Source of the DNA: an uncultured Collinsella sp.
GTDB lineage: Bacteria > Actinomycetota > Coriobacteriia > Coriobacteriales > Coriobacteriaceae
Length of the DNA: 64,000 nt
Assembly: GCA_958445895.1 (NCBI GenBank)
Contig: CAUCTV010000001.1
Location: forward strand, 283,729 to 347,728
Reading direction: 5' to 3'
Shown here one piece after another: positions 43,036 to 51,088 of the stretch (positions are counted from its first letter, which is position 1; the number at the start of each line of letters is the position of its first letter). The position numbers and the translations under genes are program-made. The notes beneath the pieces were generated by a model. The model had not been told where the DNA came from. It was given only the letters and a program-made list of their open reading frames with translations, and did no database searches.

Positions 43036-43506
43036 CTAGCGTGCAATCTTGGCGATGGTGTAGACGCGAGTCTTGCCGGAAGGCGTAACGACCTCGACGG
43101 AGTCGCCCTCGCCGTGACCGATGATGGCGTGGCCGACCGGAGACTCGTTGGAAATCTTGTGCTCGAGCGAGTTGGTCTCGGTGGTACCGACAAGCGTGAC
43201 TTCCATGACCTCACCGTTGGGATCAATCAGAGAAACGGTGGAACCGATGGAGACGGTCAGATCGCCCGTGGTGGCAGCAACCTGAGCGTTGGCGAGGATG
43301 GCCTGGATCTCGGCAATACGAGCGGCGTTCTGGGCCTGCTTGTCCTTAGCGGCGTCGTACTCGGAGTTCTCCGAAAGGTCGCCGAACGCGCGGGCTTCCT
43401 TGATGTCCTCGACGATCTCCTTGGCGTAATCGCCCTCACGCCAAGCGAGCTCCTCGACGAGCTTCTGGCGGCCCTCAGCGGTCAGTACGATCTGGCTTGC
43501 GTCCAT
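43036..43506 (-). CDS. greA: Transcription elongation factor GreA
   Basis: A 156-residue GreA. The N-terminal coiled coil has DIKEARAFGDLSENSEYDAAKDKQ at the tip with the catalytic acidic pair, and the C-terminal FKBP-like domain ends SPVGHAIIGHGEGDSVEV. It rescues backtracked RNA polymerase by stimulating transcript cleavage. The ATG at 43506 has GGGGAG 8 bases away. It is followed by lysS. Confidence 0.96.
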   Translation of the reverse strand: MDASQIVLTAEGRQKLVEELAWREGDYAKEIVEDIKEARAFGDLSENSEYDAAKDKQAQNAARIAEIQAILANAQVAATTGDLTVSIGSTVSLIDPNGEVMEVTLVGTTETNSLEHKISNESPVGHAIIGHGEGDSVEVVTPSGKTRVYTIAKIAR

Positions 43507-43552
43507 ACGGATATCTCCCCAACTCTGATCAAACAATCAACTGTCAACAAAA

Positions 43553-43588
43553 CGAAAAAGACCGGCTAGCCTGCGGGCAAGCCGGTCA
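43553..43588 (-). terminator. Terminator after tatA
   Basis: GACCGGCTTGCC and GGCTAGCCGGTC form an imperfect stem; on the minus strand TTTTTCGTTTTG follows. Confidence 0.85.
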
Positions 43589-43612
43589 GGTGCTCACCCC
43601 AAAGGGATGGGA

Positions 43613-43888
43613 CTACTCTGCGTCCGCGTCGCTGTCCTCTGCCTGCTTCTTCTTGGCAGCAGCGAGCTTGGCCTCGAGCTCAGCGATCTCCTTGTCCTCC
43701 TCGGACTGCTCGACCACGACCTCCTCGGCCTGCTTGGTCTCGGCCTTATCGTCGCCCTCCATACCCTCACGGATATTCTTGACGGTAGAGCCGAGGGACT
43801 TGCCGAGCTTCGGCAGGTTCTTGGGCCCGAAGATAATCAGGACAACGACGAGAATAATGATGAGCTCAGGAGCCCTCAGTCCAAACAT
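43613..43888 (-). CDS. tatA: Sec-independent translocase subunit TatA
   Basis: A 91-residue TatA. A single N-terminal membrane helix (ELIIILVVVLIIFGPKNLP) ends in the FGPKNLPKLGKSLG hinge and amphipathic helix that define TatA/TatB. The C-terminus is a charged coiled coil (EDKEIAELEAKLAAAKKK). It forms the protein-conducting part of the twin-arginine pathway for folded proteins. It has its own promoter and terminator; tatC is not in the window. TatB is possible but less likely because the protein is short. GGAGG lies 5 bases before the ATG. Confidence 0.92.
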   Translation of the reverse strand: MFGLRAPELIIILVVVLIIFGPKNLPKLGKSLGSTVKNIREGMEGDDKAETKQAEEVVVEQSEEDKEIAELEAKLAAAKKKQAEDSDADAE

Positions 43889-43924
43889 GTAGACCTCCAC
43901 AATACAGCGAGACAAGCTCGAATG

Positions 43925-43953
43925 AGTATACCGCGGGTATCGCGGTATCACAA
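43925..43953 (-). promoter_or_regulatory. tatA promoter
   Basis: TTGTGA and TATACT are separated by 17 bases on the minus strand. The spacer is itself palindromic: ATACCGCG and CGCGGTAT overlap the -10 box, so a regulator could bind there. Confidence 0.68.
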
Positions 43954-43961
43954 CAATAGCT

Positions 43962-43990
43962 AAAAAAAGGGACCGCAAGAAGCGGTCCCT
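43962..43990 (-). terminator. Terminator after tRNA-Pro
   Basis: AGGGACCGC and GCGGTCCCT form a 9-bp stem with loop TTCTT, followed by seven T residues on the minus strand. Confidence 0.93.
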
Positions 43991-44000
43991 CCTCATGCTC

Positions 44001-44077
44001 TGGTCGGGTTGACTGGATTTGAACCAGCGACCCCTGCGTCCCGAACGCAGTGCTCTACCAAACTGAGCCACAACCCG
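44001..44077 (-). tRNA. tRNA-Pro (anticodon CGG)
   Basis: 77-base cloverleaf, acceptor CGGGTTG/CAACCCG, anticodon loop TTCGGGA, encoded CCA. Confidence 0.94.
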
Positions 44078-44126
44078 TTAGCTCGACTATAGTAACAAAG
44101 ATTTTCGCCGCGTGCTAGATAAATTT

Positions 44127-45023
44127 TTATTTCTTTGGCGCTTCAATGCGAACCGTGTCGGAAACGAGCTCCGTTGCATAAGCCCACCAGCCGTTTTGCA
44201 GGGCAGCGTCGGCAAGCCTTTCGGCCGTGACGGCGGTGTCGCAAATGGCAAACGAGCAGGCGCCCGATCCGCACACATCTACAGCAACGGCGCCGTCCTG
44301 TTTACGCAGCCAATCGAGCACCGTTTGAATCTGCGGCTCCATCTGTGCGGAAATGACACCCAGGTTGTTATGGATGAGCGCATATGCCGTCTCGGCATCA
44401 CCAGCACGCAAGGCAGAAGCTATCGCGCCGGGCTTGTCTGCAGGCACTGGGGCCTCGTCAAAACGTCGATAGGCTTCAATTGTTGAAACGCTTGCCTCGC
44501 GCGGCTTGACCAGCACGACGGGTGTCGCAGGTAGTACGGGGTACTCGGTGGCCAGCACGTCTCCCCCACCCACGTAAAACGCAGGGCTGGCATGCAAAAA
44601 GAAGGGAACGTCGGCGCCAATGCCCCGTGCAATGTCGTCGAGCGCTGGGTCGGTGCGATCAATTCCCCAGAGCTCCGCCAAGGCAACAATGACCGCGGCC
44701 GCATCCGTCGAGGGGCCGCCCAAGCCGGCGCACAATGGAATGCGCTTCTCAATCGTCACGCAGATGTTTGCCTCGCGACCATAATGCTCGGCCATAGCAA
44801 CCGCAGCCCGATACGCCGTATTCTTTTGCATGGGAAAATCTGATGCCGGAACCGTCTGGACGGTCAGCGCCTGCGCCGGCGTGACCGTCACGGTATCGGA
44901 AAGGCCGACGGCTGCCATCAGGGAATCGACCCTGTGGTAGCCGCGGGCGTCACGCTCGGTATGAACCCCCAGATAGAGGTTGATCTTTGCCGGCGCGGAA
45001 AGGGTCAGGGACCAATCGGTCAC
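44127..45023 (-). CDS. ispE: 4-diphosphocytidyl-2-C-methyl-D-erythritol kinase
   Basis: A 298-residue GHMP kinase that phosphorylates the IspD product. It opens with APAKINLYLGV and has the GHMP ATP loop IPLCAGLGGPSTDAAAVI, in which the usual G-G-S-S is G-G-P-S. The third motif is VCGSGACSFAI. The GTG start overlaps the Shine-Dalgarno/stop region of veg, 3 bp away. With IspD and IspF at 31-32 kb this makes three pathway enzymes within the window. Confidence 0.94.
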   Translation of the reverse strand: MTDWSLTLSAPAKINLYLGVHTERDARGYHRVDSLMAAVGLSDTVTVTPAQALTVQTVPASDFPMQKNTAYRAAVAMAEHYGREANICVTIEKRIPLCAGLGGPSTDAAAVIVALAELWGIDRTDPALDDIARGIGADVPFFLHASPAFYVGGGDVLATEYPVLPATPVVLVKPREASVSTIEAYRRFDEAPVPADKPGAIASALRAGDAETAYALIHNNLGVISAQMEPQIQTVLDWLRKQDGAVAVDVCGSGACSFAICDTAVTAERLADAALQNGWWAYATELVSDTVRIEAPKK

Positions 45024-45025
45024 CG

Positions 45026-45322
45026 CTAGTGCTCCTCGAGCTGATTGCCGAGCGGAGTAAAGATGTGCTCACCGCTCTCGGGGTCGAACAGCTCGACCTG
45101 ACCGGTAAGGACGTCGATGTACTGGTAGGACTGACGCGACTTGCGGCCGCGGCGTTCGTCAACCTCGACGATAAAGACAGCCGGGTGGACGCTCTTGATG
45201 GTGCCCATGCGCTCGACGACGCGGGTGCGGCCCATGTTGGCCTTCACCTTAACGCGATCGCCCACCATATCGGTCAGCTTCTCGTGGATGTCGTCGACGT
45301 GATTGACTTCCATCTCTTCCAT
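45026..45322 (-). CDS. veg: Veg-family protein
   Basis: A 98-residue protein matching the short Veg family of Gram-positive bacteria: VGDRVKVKANMGRTRVVERMG, HPAVFIVEVDE, QSYQYIDVLTGQVEL. In B. subtilis Veg is a small, highly transcribed protein linked with biofilm formation, and it also lies upstream of ispE. Its molecular function is not settled. The ATG at 45322 is chosen for GGAGG 9 bases upstream. Confidence 0.88.
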   Translation of the reverse strand: MEEMEVNHVDDIHEKLTDMVGDRVKVKANMGRTRVVERMGTIKSVHPAVFIVEVDERRGRKSRQSYQYIDVLTGQVELFDPESGEHIFTPLGNQLEEH

Positions 45323-45436
45323 GAACAGGGCCTCCAGAAGGTGCAATTCAAAAAGGGGATAATACCCCTAAGATAGACAAAACTCTAATACTATAGCACC
45401 CTGTTGCGACCACGCGCAAGTAGCTAATTTGGCTAC

Positions 45437-45883
45437 TTACAGATTGTCTGTGTCCAGAACGATGGTGAATGGACCGTCGTTGACGAGGTCGACCTTCATG
45501 TCGGCGCCGAAGATGCCATGCGCTACGTGCTCGACGTCCTCGCGCACAAGCGTCAGGAAGTACTCGTAGAGCTTGTTGGCAACATCGGGGGCGCCGGCAT
45601 CCGTAAACGATGGGCGGCGGCCGTGACGGCAATCGGCGAACAGCGTGAACTGCGACACCACGAGAACCTCGCCGTCGACATCGGCAAGTGCCAGGTTGGT
45701 CTTGCCGTTCTCGTCCTCGTTAATGCGCAAGCCCCGGAGCTTGCCCCACAGCTTATCGGCCTCGGCGCGCGTGTCGCCGTGGCCCACGCCCAACAGCACC
45801 AGATAGCCGCGCCCAATTTTGCCCACGCACTCGCCGTCGACCGTCACGCCGGCGTTGAGCACGCGCTGCACCACCGCACGCAC
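45437..45883 (-). CDS. dtd: D-aminoacyl-tRNA deacylase
   Basis: A 148-residue Dtd, which removes D-amino acids or glycine from mischarged tRNA. The start [33 protein letters not shown] and near-C-terminal [11 protein letters not shown] are family signatures; the Gly-cisPro motif is read as DGPFT. The start is GTG with GAGGAG upstream overlapping the rdgB stop codon. Confidence 0.95.
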   Translation of the reverse strand: MRAVVQRVLNAGVTVDGECVGKIGRGYLVLLGVGHGDTRAEADKLWGKLRGLRINEDENGKTNLALADVDGEVLVVSQFTLFADCRHGRRPSFTDAGAPDVANKLYEYFLTLVREDVEHVAHGIFGADMKVDLVNDGPFTIVLDTDNL

Positions 45884-45886
45884 GGC

Positions 45887-46528
45887 CTACTCCTCGCCCG
45901 TCAGTTTGGCGGATAGGTGCTCGAGCGCATGGAATCGGTGGCTGATGGCGTTCTTCTCGTCCGCCGTCAGCTCGGCCATGGTCTTGCCCGGCGTGTCGAC
46001 CGGCAGGAACAGCGGGTCGTAGCCAAAGCCGTGATCGCCACGGCCCTCGTGCGCGATAACACCCTCGCAGGTGCCCTCACCATAGGTGACCAAACCGTCC
46101 GTGTCGATGAGCGCGACGACGCTCATAAAGCGCGCAGTGCGGTCCTCGTCGGCCACGCCCTCCAGATTAACGAGCAGCTTGACATTGTTGGCGGTATCGT
46201 CGCCGTGAACGCCCGCGTAGCGCGCGCTATACACACCGGGCTCACCGTCCAGCGCGTCGACGACCAGGCCCGAATCGTCGGCAATGGCCATGAGCCCCGT
46301 CTCTTCGACGGCAGCCTGCGCCTTGATGATGGCGTTCTCCAAAAACGTCGTGCCGTTTTCCTCGGGGTCCTCAAAATCGCCCAGCTGGCCGAGCGCCACA
46401 AAGCGAACCTCGGGCATAACCTTGCCCAAAATGGCCTCGATCTCGGTGAGCTTATGGGCGTTGCCCGTTGCCACGACGATGGTCGCCGCCGGGTCGAGGG
46501 TGTCGATGTCGATCTTCTCAAGTGCCAT
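45887..46528 (-). CDS. rdgB: XTP/dITP diphosphatase (RdgB/HAM1 family)
   Basis: A 213-residue house-cleaning pyrophosphatase that hydrolyses non-canonical purine nucleotides. IVVATGNAHKLTEI, IADDSGLVVDAL, GVYSARYAG, HGFGYDPLF and ISHRFHALE are all present. It follows rph and precedes dtd, a common cluster. AAGGAG is 8 bases before the ATG. Confidence 0.95.
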   Translation of the reverse strand: MALEKIDIDTLDPAATIVVATGNAHKLTEIEAILGKVMPEVRFVALGQLGDFEDPEENGTTFLENAIIKAQAAVEETGLMAIADDSGLVVDALDGEPGVYSARYAGVHGDDTANNVKLLVNLEGVADEDRTARFMSVVALIDTDGLVTYGEGTCEGVIAHEGRGDHGFGYDPLFLPVDTPGKTMAELTADEKNAISHRFHALEHLSAKLTGEE

Positions 46529-46634
46529 GAGTGGTCTCCTTGTCTCTACAGCAATGCCGTGTCGAGGACGACGAGGCCTCGGCCTCTCCCCCTCTTAATC
46601 AGCGGCAGTCTTATACTTCGACGTTTTCCCAGAT

Positions 46635-46671
46635 AAAACCTGCCAAAATAAACCTGTCCCTTTTTGACAGG
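46635..46671 (-). terminator. GGGACAGG-type terminator-like repeat, copy 5
   Basis: AAAACCTGCCAAAATAAACCTGTCCCTTTTTGACAGGTT is nearly the reverse complement of the element at 12589. It touches the rph stop codon and is T-rich on the minus strand, consistent with termination of rph. Confidence 0.6.
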
Positions 46672-47397
46672 TTAGACGAGGGCCTGGCGCTGGAGCTCGA
46701 TGAGCTCGGCAATGCCCTTGTCGCCCAAATCGAGCAGGGCATTGAGGCGCTCGCGGTCGAAGGGAGCCTGCTCGCCAGTGCCCTGGAGCTCAATCATCTC
46801 ACCGGTATCGGTGGCGACAAGATTCATGTCGACCTCGGCGTGACTGTCCTCAGAATAATCCAGGTCGAGCAGGGTGTTGCCGTCGACAACTCCCATGGAA
46901 ATCGCGGCGACCTGGCCCGTGAGCGGGATGCGCTCGATCTTGCCTGCCTCGACCCACATGGCGAGGGCGTCGTGCAGCGCCACCCAAGCGCCGGTAATGC
47001 TCGCTGTACGCGTGCCGCCATCGGCCTGAATCACATCGCAGTCGACGGTGACGGTGTACTCGCCGAGCGCCTTCATGTTGACGACGGTACGCAGGCTGCG
47101 GCCAATGAGGCGCTCGATTTCCATGGAGCGACCCTTGCGGTTGGCGTGCTCGCGCTTGCAGCGCTTGCCGGTCGATGCCGGCAGCATGGCATACTCCGCC
47201 GTTACCCAACCGGCCTTGGCGCCCTTGCGCCAGCCCGGCACGCCCTCCTCGATGGTGGCAGCGCACAGCACGCGCGTATCGCCAAACTCGGCCAGGCACG
47301 AACCGTGGGCATGCTTCATGACGCCGCGAGTAAGCTTGATGGGGCGCAACTCATCGGCGGCGCGGCCGTTGGCGCGATTGACCTGCATATACTCCAT
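46672..47397 (-). CDS. rph: Ribonuclease PH
   Basis: A 241-residue phosphorolytic 3'-5' exoribonuclease for tRNA 3' ends. GSCLAEFGDTRVLCAATIEEGVP, the RNA-binding ANRKGRSMEIERLIGRSLR and DCDVIQADGGTRTASI motifs are complete. It follows murI and is followed after a repeat element by rdgB. AAGGAT is 7 bases before the ATG. Confidence 0.96.
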   Translation of the reverse strand: MEYMQVNRANGRAADELRPIKLTRGVMKHAHGSCLAEFGDTRVLCAATIEEGVPGWRKGAKAGWVTAEYAMLPASTGKRCKREHANRKGRSMEIERLIGRSLRTVVNMKALGEYTVTVDCDVIQADGGTRTASITGAWVALHDALAMWVEAGKIERIPLTGQVAAISMGVVDGNTLLDLDYSEDSHAEVDMNLVATDTGEMIELQGTGEQAPFDRERLNALLDLGDKGIAELIELQRQALV

Positions 47398-47452
47398 AGA
47401 AAAATCCTTTCGGCAAAAGGTGGACGTGAGCCTTTGGTCGGTGCCCTTATAT

Positions 47453-48337
47453 CTATTTCAGTTCGTCGATATCGATATGCTCAATGCTCTTGAGCGGCTG
47501 GCCAAAGATAAAGCTGCCCGCCACCGCAAACTCGGCAATGTTATCGGCCGTCGTTGCAAAACGATGCTGCGGCTCGGCGGCGTCGCCCGCCAGCTGCTCG
47601 CGGCGCGTGAGGATATCGGTCAGCTCGCGCGTGGTCTCCTCGGCGGAACTCACGACGCGCACCCCAGGCCCCAGCGCATGGCGGATAGGTCCCACCAACA
47701 GCGGAAAATGCGTACAGCCGAGCACCACGGTATCGATACCGTGGTCGCGCAGCGGCTCAACCGTGGCACCCACCAGCGCACGCACGGCAGGCGTATCGAA
47801 GATGTCCTCGTTCTCAAGCCACTGCTCCTGCAGATGCGCACCCGAGGCGAGCTCGTGCTCAACGACCTCGACAAAGCTCGAGGCAGGGCAGCCGTATACG
47901 TCAACACCGGCATCCAGGTCCTGAATGGCGCGCATGTAAGCACCCGAGCGAATGGTGAGGTTGGTGGCGAGCACGCCCACCCGGCGCGTGCGGGTGCTGT
48001 TGATTGCCGCGCGTGCGCCCGGTGCGATCACACCGATGACGGGGACGTCGAGCACCTGCTGGGCCAAACGCAAGGCCGCAGCGGTCGCTGTATTGCAGGC
48101 GATGACCATGATCTTGACGTCGTGCTTCGACAGCCAACGGCCCGCCTGCAGTGCAAACGAACGCACCTCGTCCTCGGTGCGGGTGCCATACGGGCAGCGT
48201 TTGGTGTCGCCAAAGTAGTAGACGGACTCGTGCGGCAACGCCGTCGCAATCGCACGCGCAACCGTCAGACCGCCCAGGCCCGAGTCGAACACGCCAATGG
48301 GGCGCGTGTCCCCGGCCAGATTCTCGATATCGGACAT
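47453..48337 (-). CDS. murI: Glutamate racemase
   Basis: A 294-residue MurI that supplies D-glutamate for peptidoglycan. The FDSGLGGLTVAR start and the two catalytic cysteines in MVIACNTATA and VLGCTHFPLL are in place. Its neighbours include another wall gene, the MurE-like ligase at 49414. The HAD gene is 53 bp upstream on the same strand. Confidence 0.96.
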   Translation of the reverse strand: MSDIENLAGDTRPIGVFDSGLGGLTVARAIATALPHESVYYFGDTKRCPYGTRTEDEVRSFALQAGRWLSKHDVKIMVIACNTATAAALRLAQQVLDVPVIGVIAPGARAAINSTRTRRVGVLATNLTIRSGAYMRAIQDLDAGVDVYGCPASSFVEVVEHELASGAHLQEQWLENEDIFDTPAVRALVGATVEPLRDHGIDTVVLGCTHFPLLVGPIRHALGPGVRVVSSAEETTRELTDILTRREQLAGDAAEPQHRFATTADNIAEFAVAGSFIFGQPLKSIEHIDIDELK

Positions 48338-48390
48338 TACCTCACCAGATTCTCTCTCGAAAAGATATGGCTCAGAACGATAGGACCGCG

Positions 48391-49302
48391 CTACGAACGA
48401 GCCGCGACGAGCAGCTCTGCCGTTGCCACCCAGCCGTCGACAATCTTGCCGCGCGTGACGTAAGCGTTATCGCAAGCGTCCAGGAACTCGGGCGCGCCGG
48501 CGCTGGTCAGGCCGTTCTCGACCAAACAGAACGTGCCAACGTGGTCAGCCATGTAGAAGTCGGACTCGGAATCGCCGAGCGCGAGCGTCTCCTCGCGCTC
48601 GATCCCTAGGTGCTCGCAGAAACGCGCGATGGCAACGCCCTTGTTGAGGCCGCCGGGATTGATGTTAAACGCGCGGCCATCCTCGACGCGTTCGAGCTCG
48701 AGCGTCGTCGGCTTGGACAGATGTGTCAGGTGGCCGTTGCAGGCCCAGACCAAGCCGCAGCCGGCCTCGTCAAGAATGGCCTGGACCTCGTCGTCGGGCA
48801 CATCGCCGCGCATGCCGACGGTGACCTCACGGTATTTGTAGCCGGTCGACATGTCGTTGTGGTACTCGATCTTGTGCGGCCAGTGAGCAAGGATCTTCTC
48901 GCACACGCCGGTCTGCTCGATCACCTGGTGCGGAGTAAGGCCGCAGGCGGGGTCGTAAGGCATGTCGCCGGTCAGATACTCCCAATCGTTGGCTTTGAGG
49001 TCGTACATAACCAGGCCGCCCATCTCACCAATGTAGGAGTTGAGGCCGAGCACGCGCGCGTCCTCGTGGATCATGGTACGGTTGCGGCCCGAGGTGGGAA
49101 CCACCTGAATACCAGCGCGGGCAAGTGCCACGACAGCCTCGACGAGCTTGGTCGAGGGATTGCCGTCGTTGTCGCGCAGCACGCACGAGCCGGGCGCGAG
49201 CATGGTGGCGTCCAGGTCGGTAAAGACGTACTTAACCTTGGCAAGACGCTCGCGCATCTCGCCCGAAAGCTCAGCGACGGTCGGCAGGGTATTGTGGGAC
49301 AT
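48391..49302 (-). CDS. HAD-superfamily (Cof-type) phosphatase
   Basis: A 303-residue HAD hydrolase. Motif I is VFTDLDATML, with Ala where most family members have Gly (DxDGT), motif II TSGRNR, motif III Lys in LNKGVAIARF and motif IV LGDSESDFYMAD. A C2-type cap lies between motifs II and III, as in Cof/SPP/MPGP phosphatases acting on sugar phosphates or cofactors. The substrate is unknown. The ATG at 49302 is preferred over a GTG 6 bases earlier because GGAG then has 5-base spacing. Confidence 0.82.
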   Translation of the reverse strand: MSHNTLPTVAELSGEMRERLAKVKYVFTDLDATMLAPGSCVLRDNDGNPSTKLVEAVVALARAGIQVVPTSGRNRTMIHEDARVLGLNSYIGEMGGLVMYDLKANDWEYLTGDMPYDPACGLTPHQVIEQTGVCEKILAHWPHKIEYHNDMSTGYKYREVTVGMRGDVPDDEVQAILDEAGCGLVWACNGHLTHLSKPTTLELERVEDGRAFNINPGGLNKGVAIARFCEHLGIEREETLALGDSESDFYMADHVGTFCLVENGLTSAGAPEFLDACDNAYVTRGKIVDGWVATAELLVAARS

Positions 49303-49338
49303 GGTCACTCCATTACGTAGAAGGGGCTTCTGGTCTTA

Positions 49339-49399
49339 GGCGGCGCGCCTCGCTTGAGGGGAAACGCGCTTGCAACGGCAGCGCGCTCGGGACGCCGCC
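49339..49399. other. GC-rich hairpin region between the MurE-like gene and HAD gene
   Basis: GGCGGCG (49339) and CGCCGCC (49393) bracket a 47-base region that contains GCGCGCC and GCGCGC words. It could end the MurE-like transcript, but no T-run is seen. Confidence 0.35.
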
Positions 49400-49413
49400 C
49401 TCATCGCAGTTCA

Positions 49414-50976
49414 TTAGTCAAACTGGGTAACATCGATTAAACGATTGGCAAGCGAAAGATCGCTCTCGATGGGCACGAACTCGTCGCCCACGTGCATGAG
49501 CTCCTCGTCACCCTTTGCCAGCAGCAAGACAATGGTGGGAGCATCGGGGTTGACGTACTCCTCGCGCGCCGCCTTGAACGCCGCATGCACAGCGGCTTCG
49601 CGGTCGAGGATGATCTTGTTCGGCGTATCGTCGGGAACATGCTCGGCAAGCTCGCGACAGACCTTCATCGGGTCCTCGTGAGCCGGGTCCTCGTTGGCAA
49701 AGATCATCAGGTCGGAATATGGTGCGGCCTCGCGCGGAAGCTGCTCGCGGCGCTCCTGCGCCTTGCCGCCGGCAGCGCCAAACACTGCAATGACTGGACT
49801 AGCGGGAAACGCGCGCTTGACCGACGAAAAGAGCGAGCGGAACGAAAGTTGGTTGTGAGCGTAGTCAACAACGCAAACCACGCGTCCATCCTTCGACTCC
49901 ACGACCTCCATGCGGCCCGGCACACGCAGCTTGGAGAGGCCCTTCTTGATGGCATCGATTCCGATGCCAATCTCGCGCGCGGCGGCGATAGCGACCAGCG
50001 CGTTCTCCACGTTAAAGTCTCCCGCAATACCCAGCAGGACCTTCTCCCCCGCCTCGGGCTCGTCGGCGCTCATGCCATGCAGGTTAAACTCGATGTTAAA
50101 GCCGACCATGCGGACATCGCTTGCCCACAGGCTCGCCTCGGGATGCTCGACGCCAACGGTCACCAAGCGCTCGGCCGTCGACGCGGCCTCCAGCACGCGT
50201 TCGACTTCATCGGTGCCCAGATTCACTACGGCGGTCTTAGCCTGATCAAAGATCCTGAGCTTGCTCTCAAAATAATCCTCGAAGGTCGGGTGCTCGATCG
50301 GTGAGATGTGGTCACGCCCGATGTTGAGGAAACACGCCACGTCAAACGGCAGGTTCTCGACGCGCTGGTACTTAAGCGCCTGGCTTGAGACCTCCATGAC
50401 CATGGACTGGCGACCAGACGCGCGACAGTTGGCGATATGGCGCCAGACCTCGGGGGCCTCGGGCGTGGTGTTGGTGCTCTCGTAGCACTCGATACCATCG
50501 TCGGTGTTCACCGAGCCGATCATGCCGCAGGACTCGCCCGCCGCCTTGATGATGGACTGGAGCATAAAAGCGGCCGTGGTCTTTCCCTTGGTACCGGTGA
50601 TGCCCACGATCTTAACGTCGTGGTCGGGACGGTCGTAGACCTCGGGCGGCAACAGCGCCATCGCCGTGCGTACGCTATCAACAACCAGCATCGCAGCACC
50701 GTTCTCTTTCGCCAGCGGCTCCAGAGACTCGACCAGCGACTCCTCGCACACAAATGCGACGGCGCCCGAATCGAGCGCCATGCTCAAAAACGCGGGCTTA
50801 AAGGCAGCGCCCTTGCAAAAGAACACGTCACCTGCCGAAACCGCGCGCGAATCAAACGAGCAGCCGGTCACGGCACGCCCGTCAACCTGCTCCGATGCGC
50901 GCAGCTCGCCGCACACATCGAGAAGCTTGGCAAGCGTATCGACCGTGGTCACGGTCGCGGAATCCGAATGGTGCAT
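49414..50976 (-). CDS. murE: MurE-like UDP-N-acetylmuramyl-tripeptide synthetase, probably not DAP-specific
   Basis: A 520-residue Mur ligase that would add the third residue to UDP-MurNAc-dipeptide. Mur domain 1 has SFDSRAVSAGDVFFCKGA; the ATP loop is GITGTKGKTT; GSVNTDDG and STNTTPEAPEV fit MurE substrate contacts, and EVSSQALKYQRV the carbamylated-lysine region. Where meso-DAP enzymes have DNPR, this protein reads FANEDPAHEDP (NEDPAH at 428-433), and the usual GKGHE near the C-terminus is AKGDE. This points to another diamino acid such as L-Lys or L-Orn, or to a paralogue with a different role. AAAGGCG lies before the ATG. Confidence 0.82.
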   Translation of the reverse strand: MHHSDSATVTTVDTLAKLLDVCGELRASEQVDGRAVTGCSFDSRAVSAGDVFFCKGAAFKPAFLSMALDSGAVAFVCEESLVESLEPLAKENGAAMLVVDSVRTAMALLPPEVYDRPDHDVKIVGITGTKGKTTAAFMLQSIIKAAGESCGMIGSVNTDDGIECYESTNTTPEAPEVWRHIANCRASGRQSMVMEVSSQALKYQRVENLPFDVACFLNIGRDHISPIEHPTFEDYFESKLRIFDQAKTAVVNLGTDEVERVLEAASTAERLVTVGVEHPEASLWASDVRMVGFNIEFNLHGMSADEPEAGEKVLLGIAGDFNVENALVAIAAAREIGIGIDAIKKGLSKLRVPGRMEVVESKDGRVVCVVDYAHNQLSFRSLFSSVKRAFPASPVIAVFGAAGGKAQERREQLPREAAPYSDLMIFANEDPAHEDPMKVCRELAEHVPDDTPNKIILDREAAVHAAFKAAREEYVNPDAPTIVLLLAKGDEELMHVGDEFVPIESDLSLANRLIDVTQFD

Positions 50977-51038
50977 CTTTCGCCTTTCTCAGCCATTTGG
51001 CAGGGACGGTTTTCATAGTAACTGAAACATGCTCGCGC

Positions 51039-51063
51039 AAAAACGGCTCCCGGAGGAGCCGTT
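51039..51063 (-). terminator. Terminator after asnB
   Basis: AACGGCTCC and GGAGCCGTT form a 9-bp stem followed by TTTT on the minus strand. Confidence 0.88.
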
Positions 51064-51088
51064 ACGCGCAGGCGTTCGTAAGCCGAGG

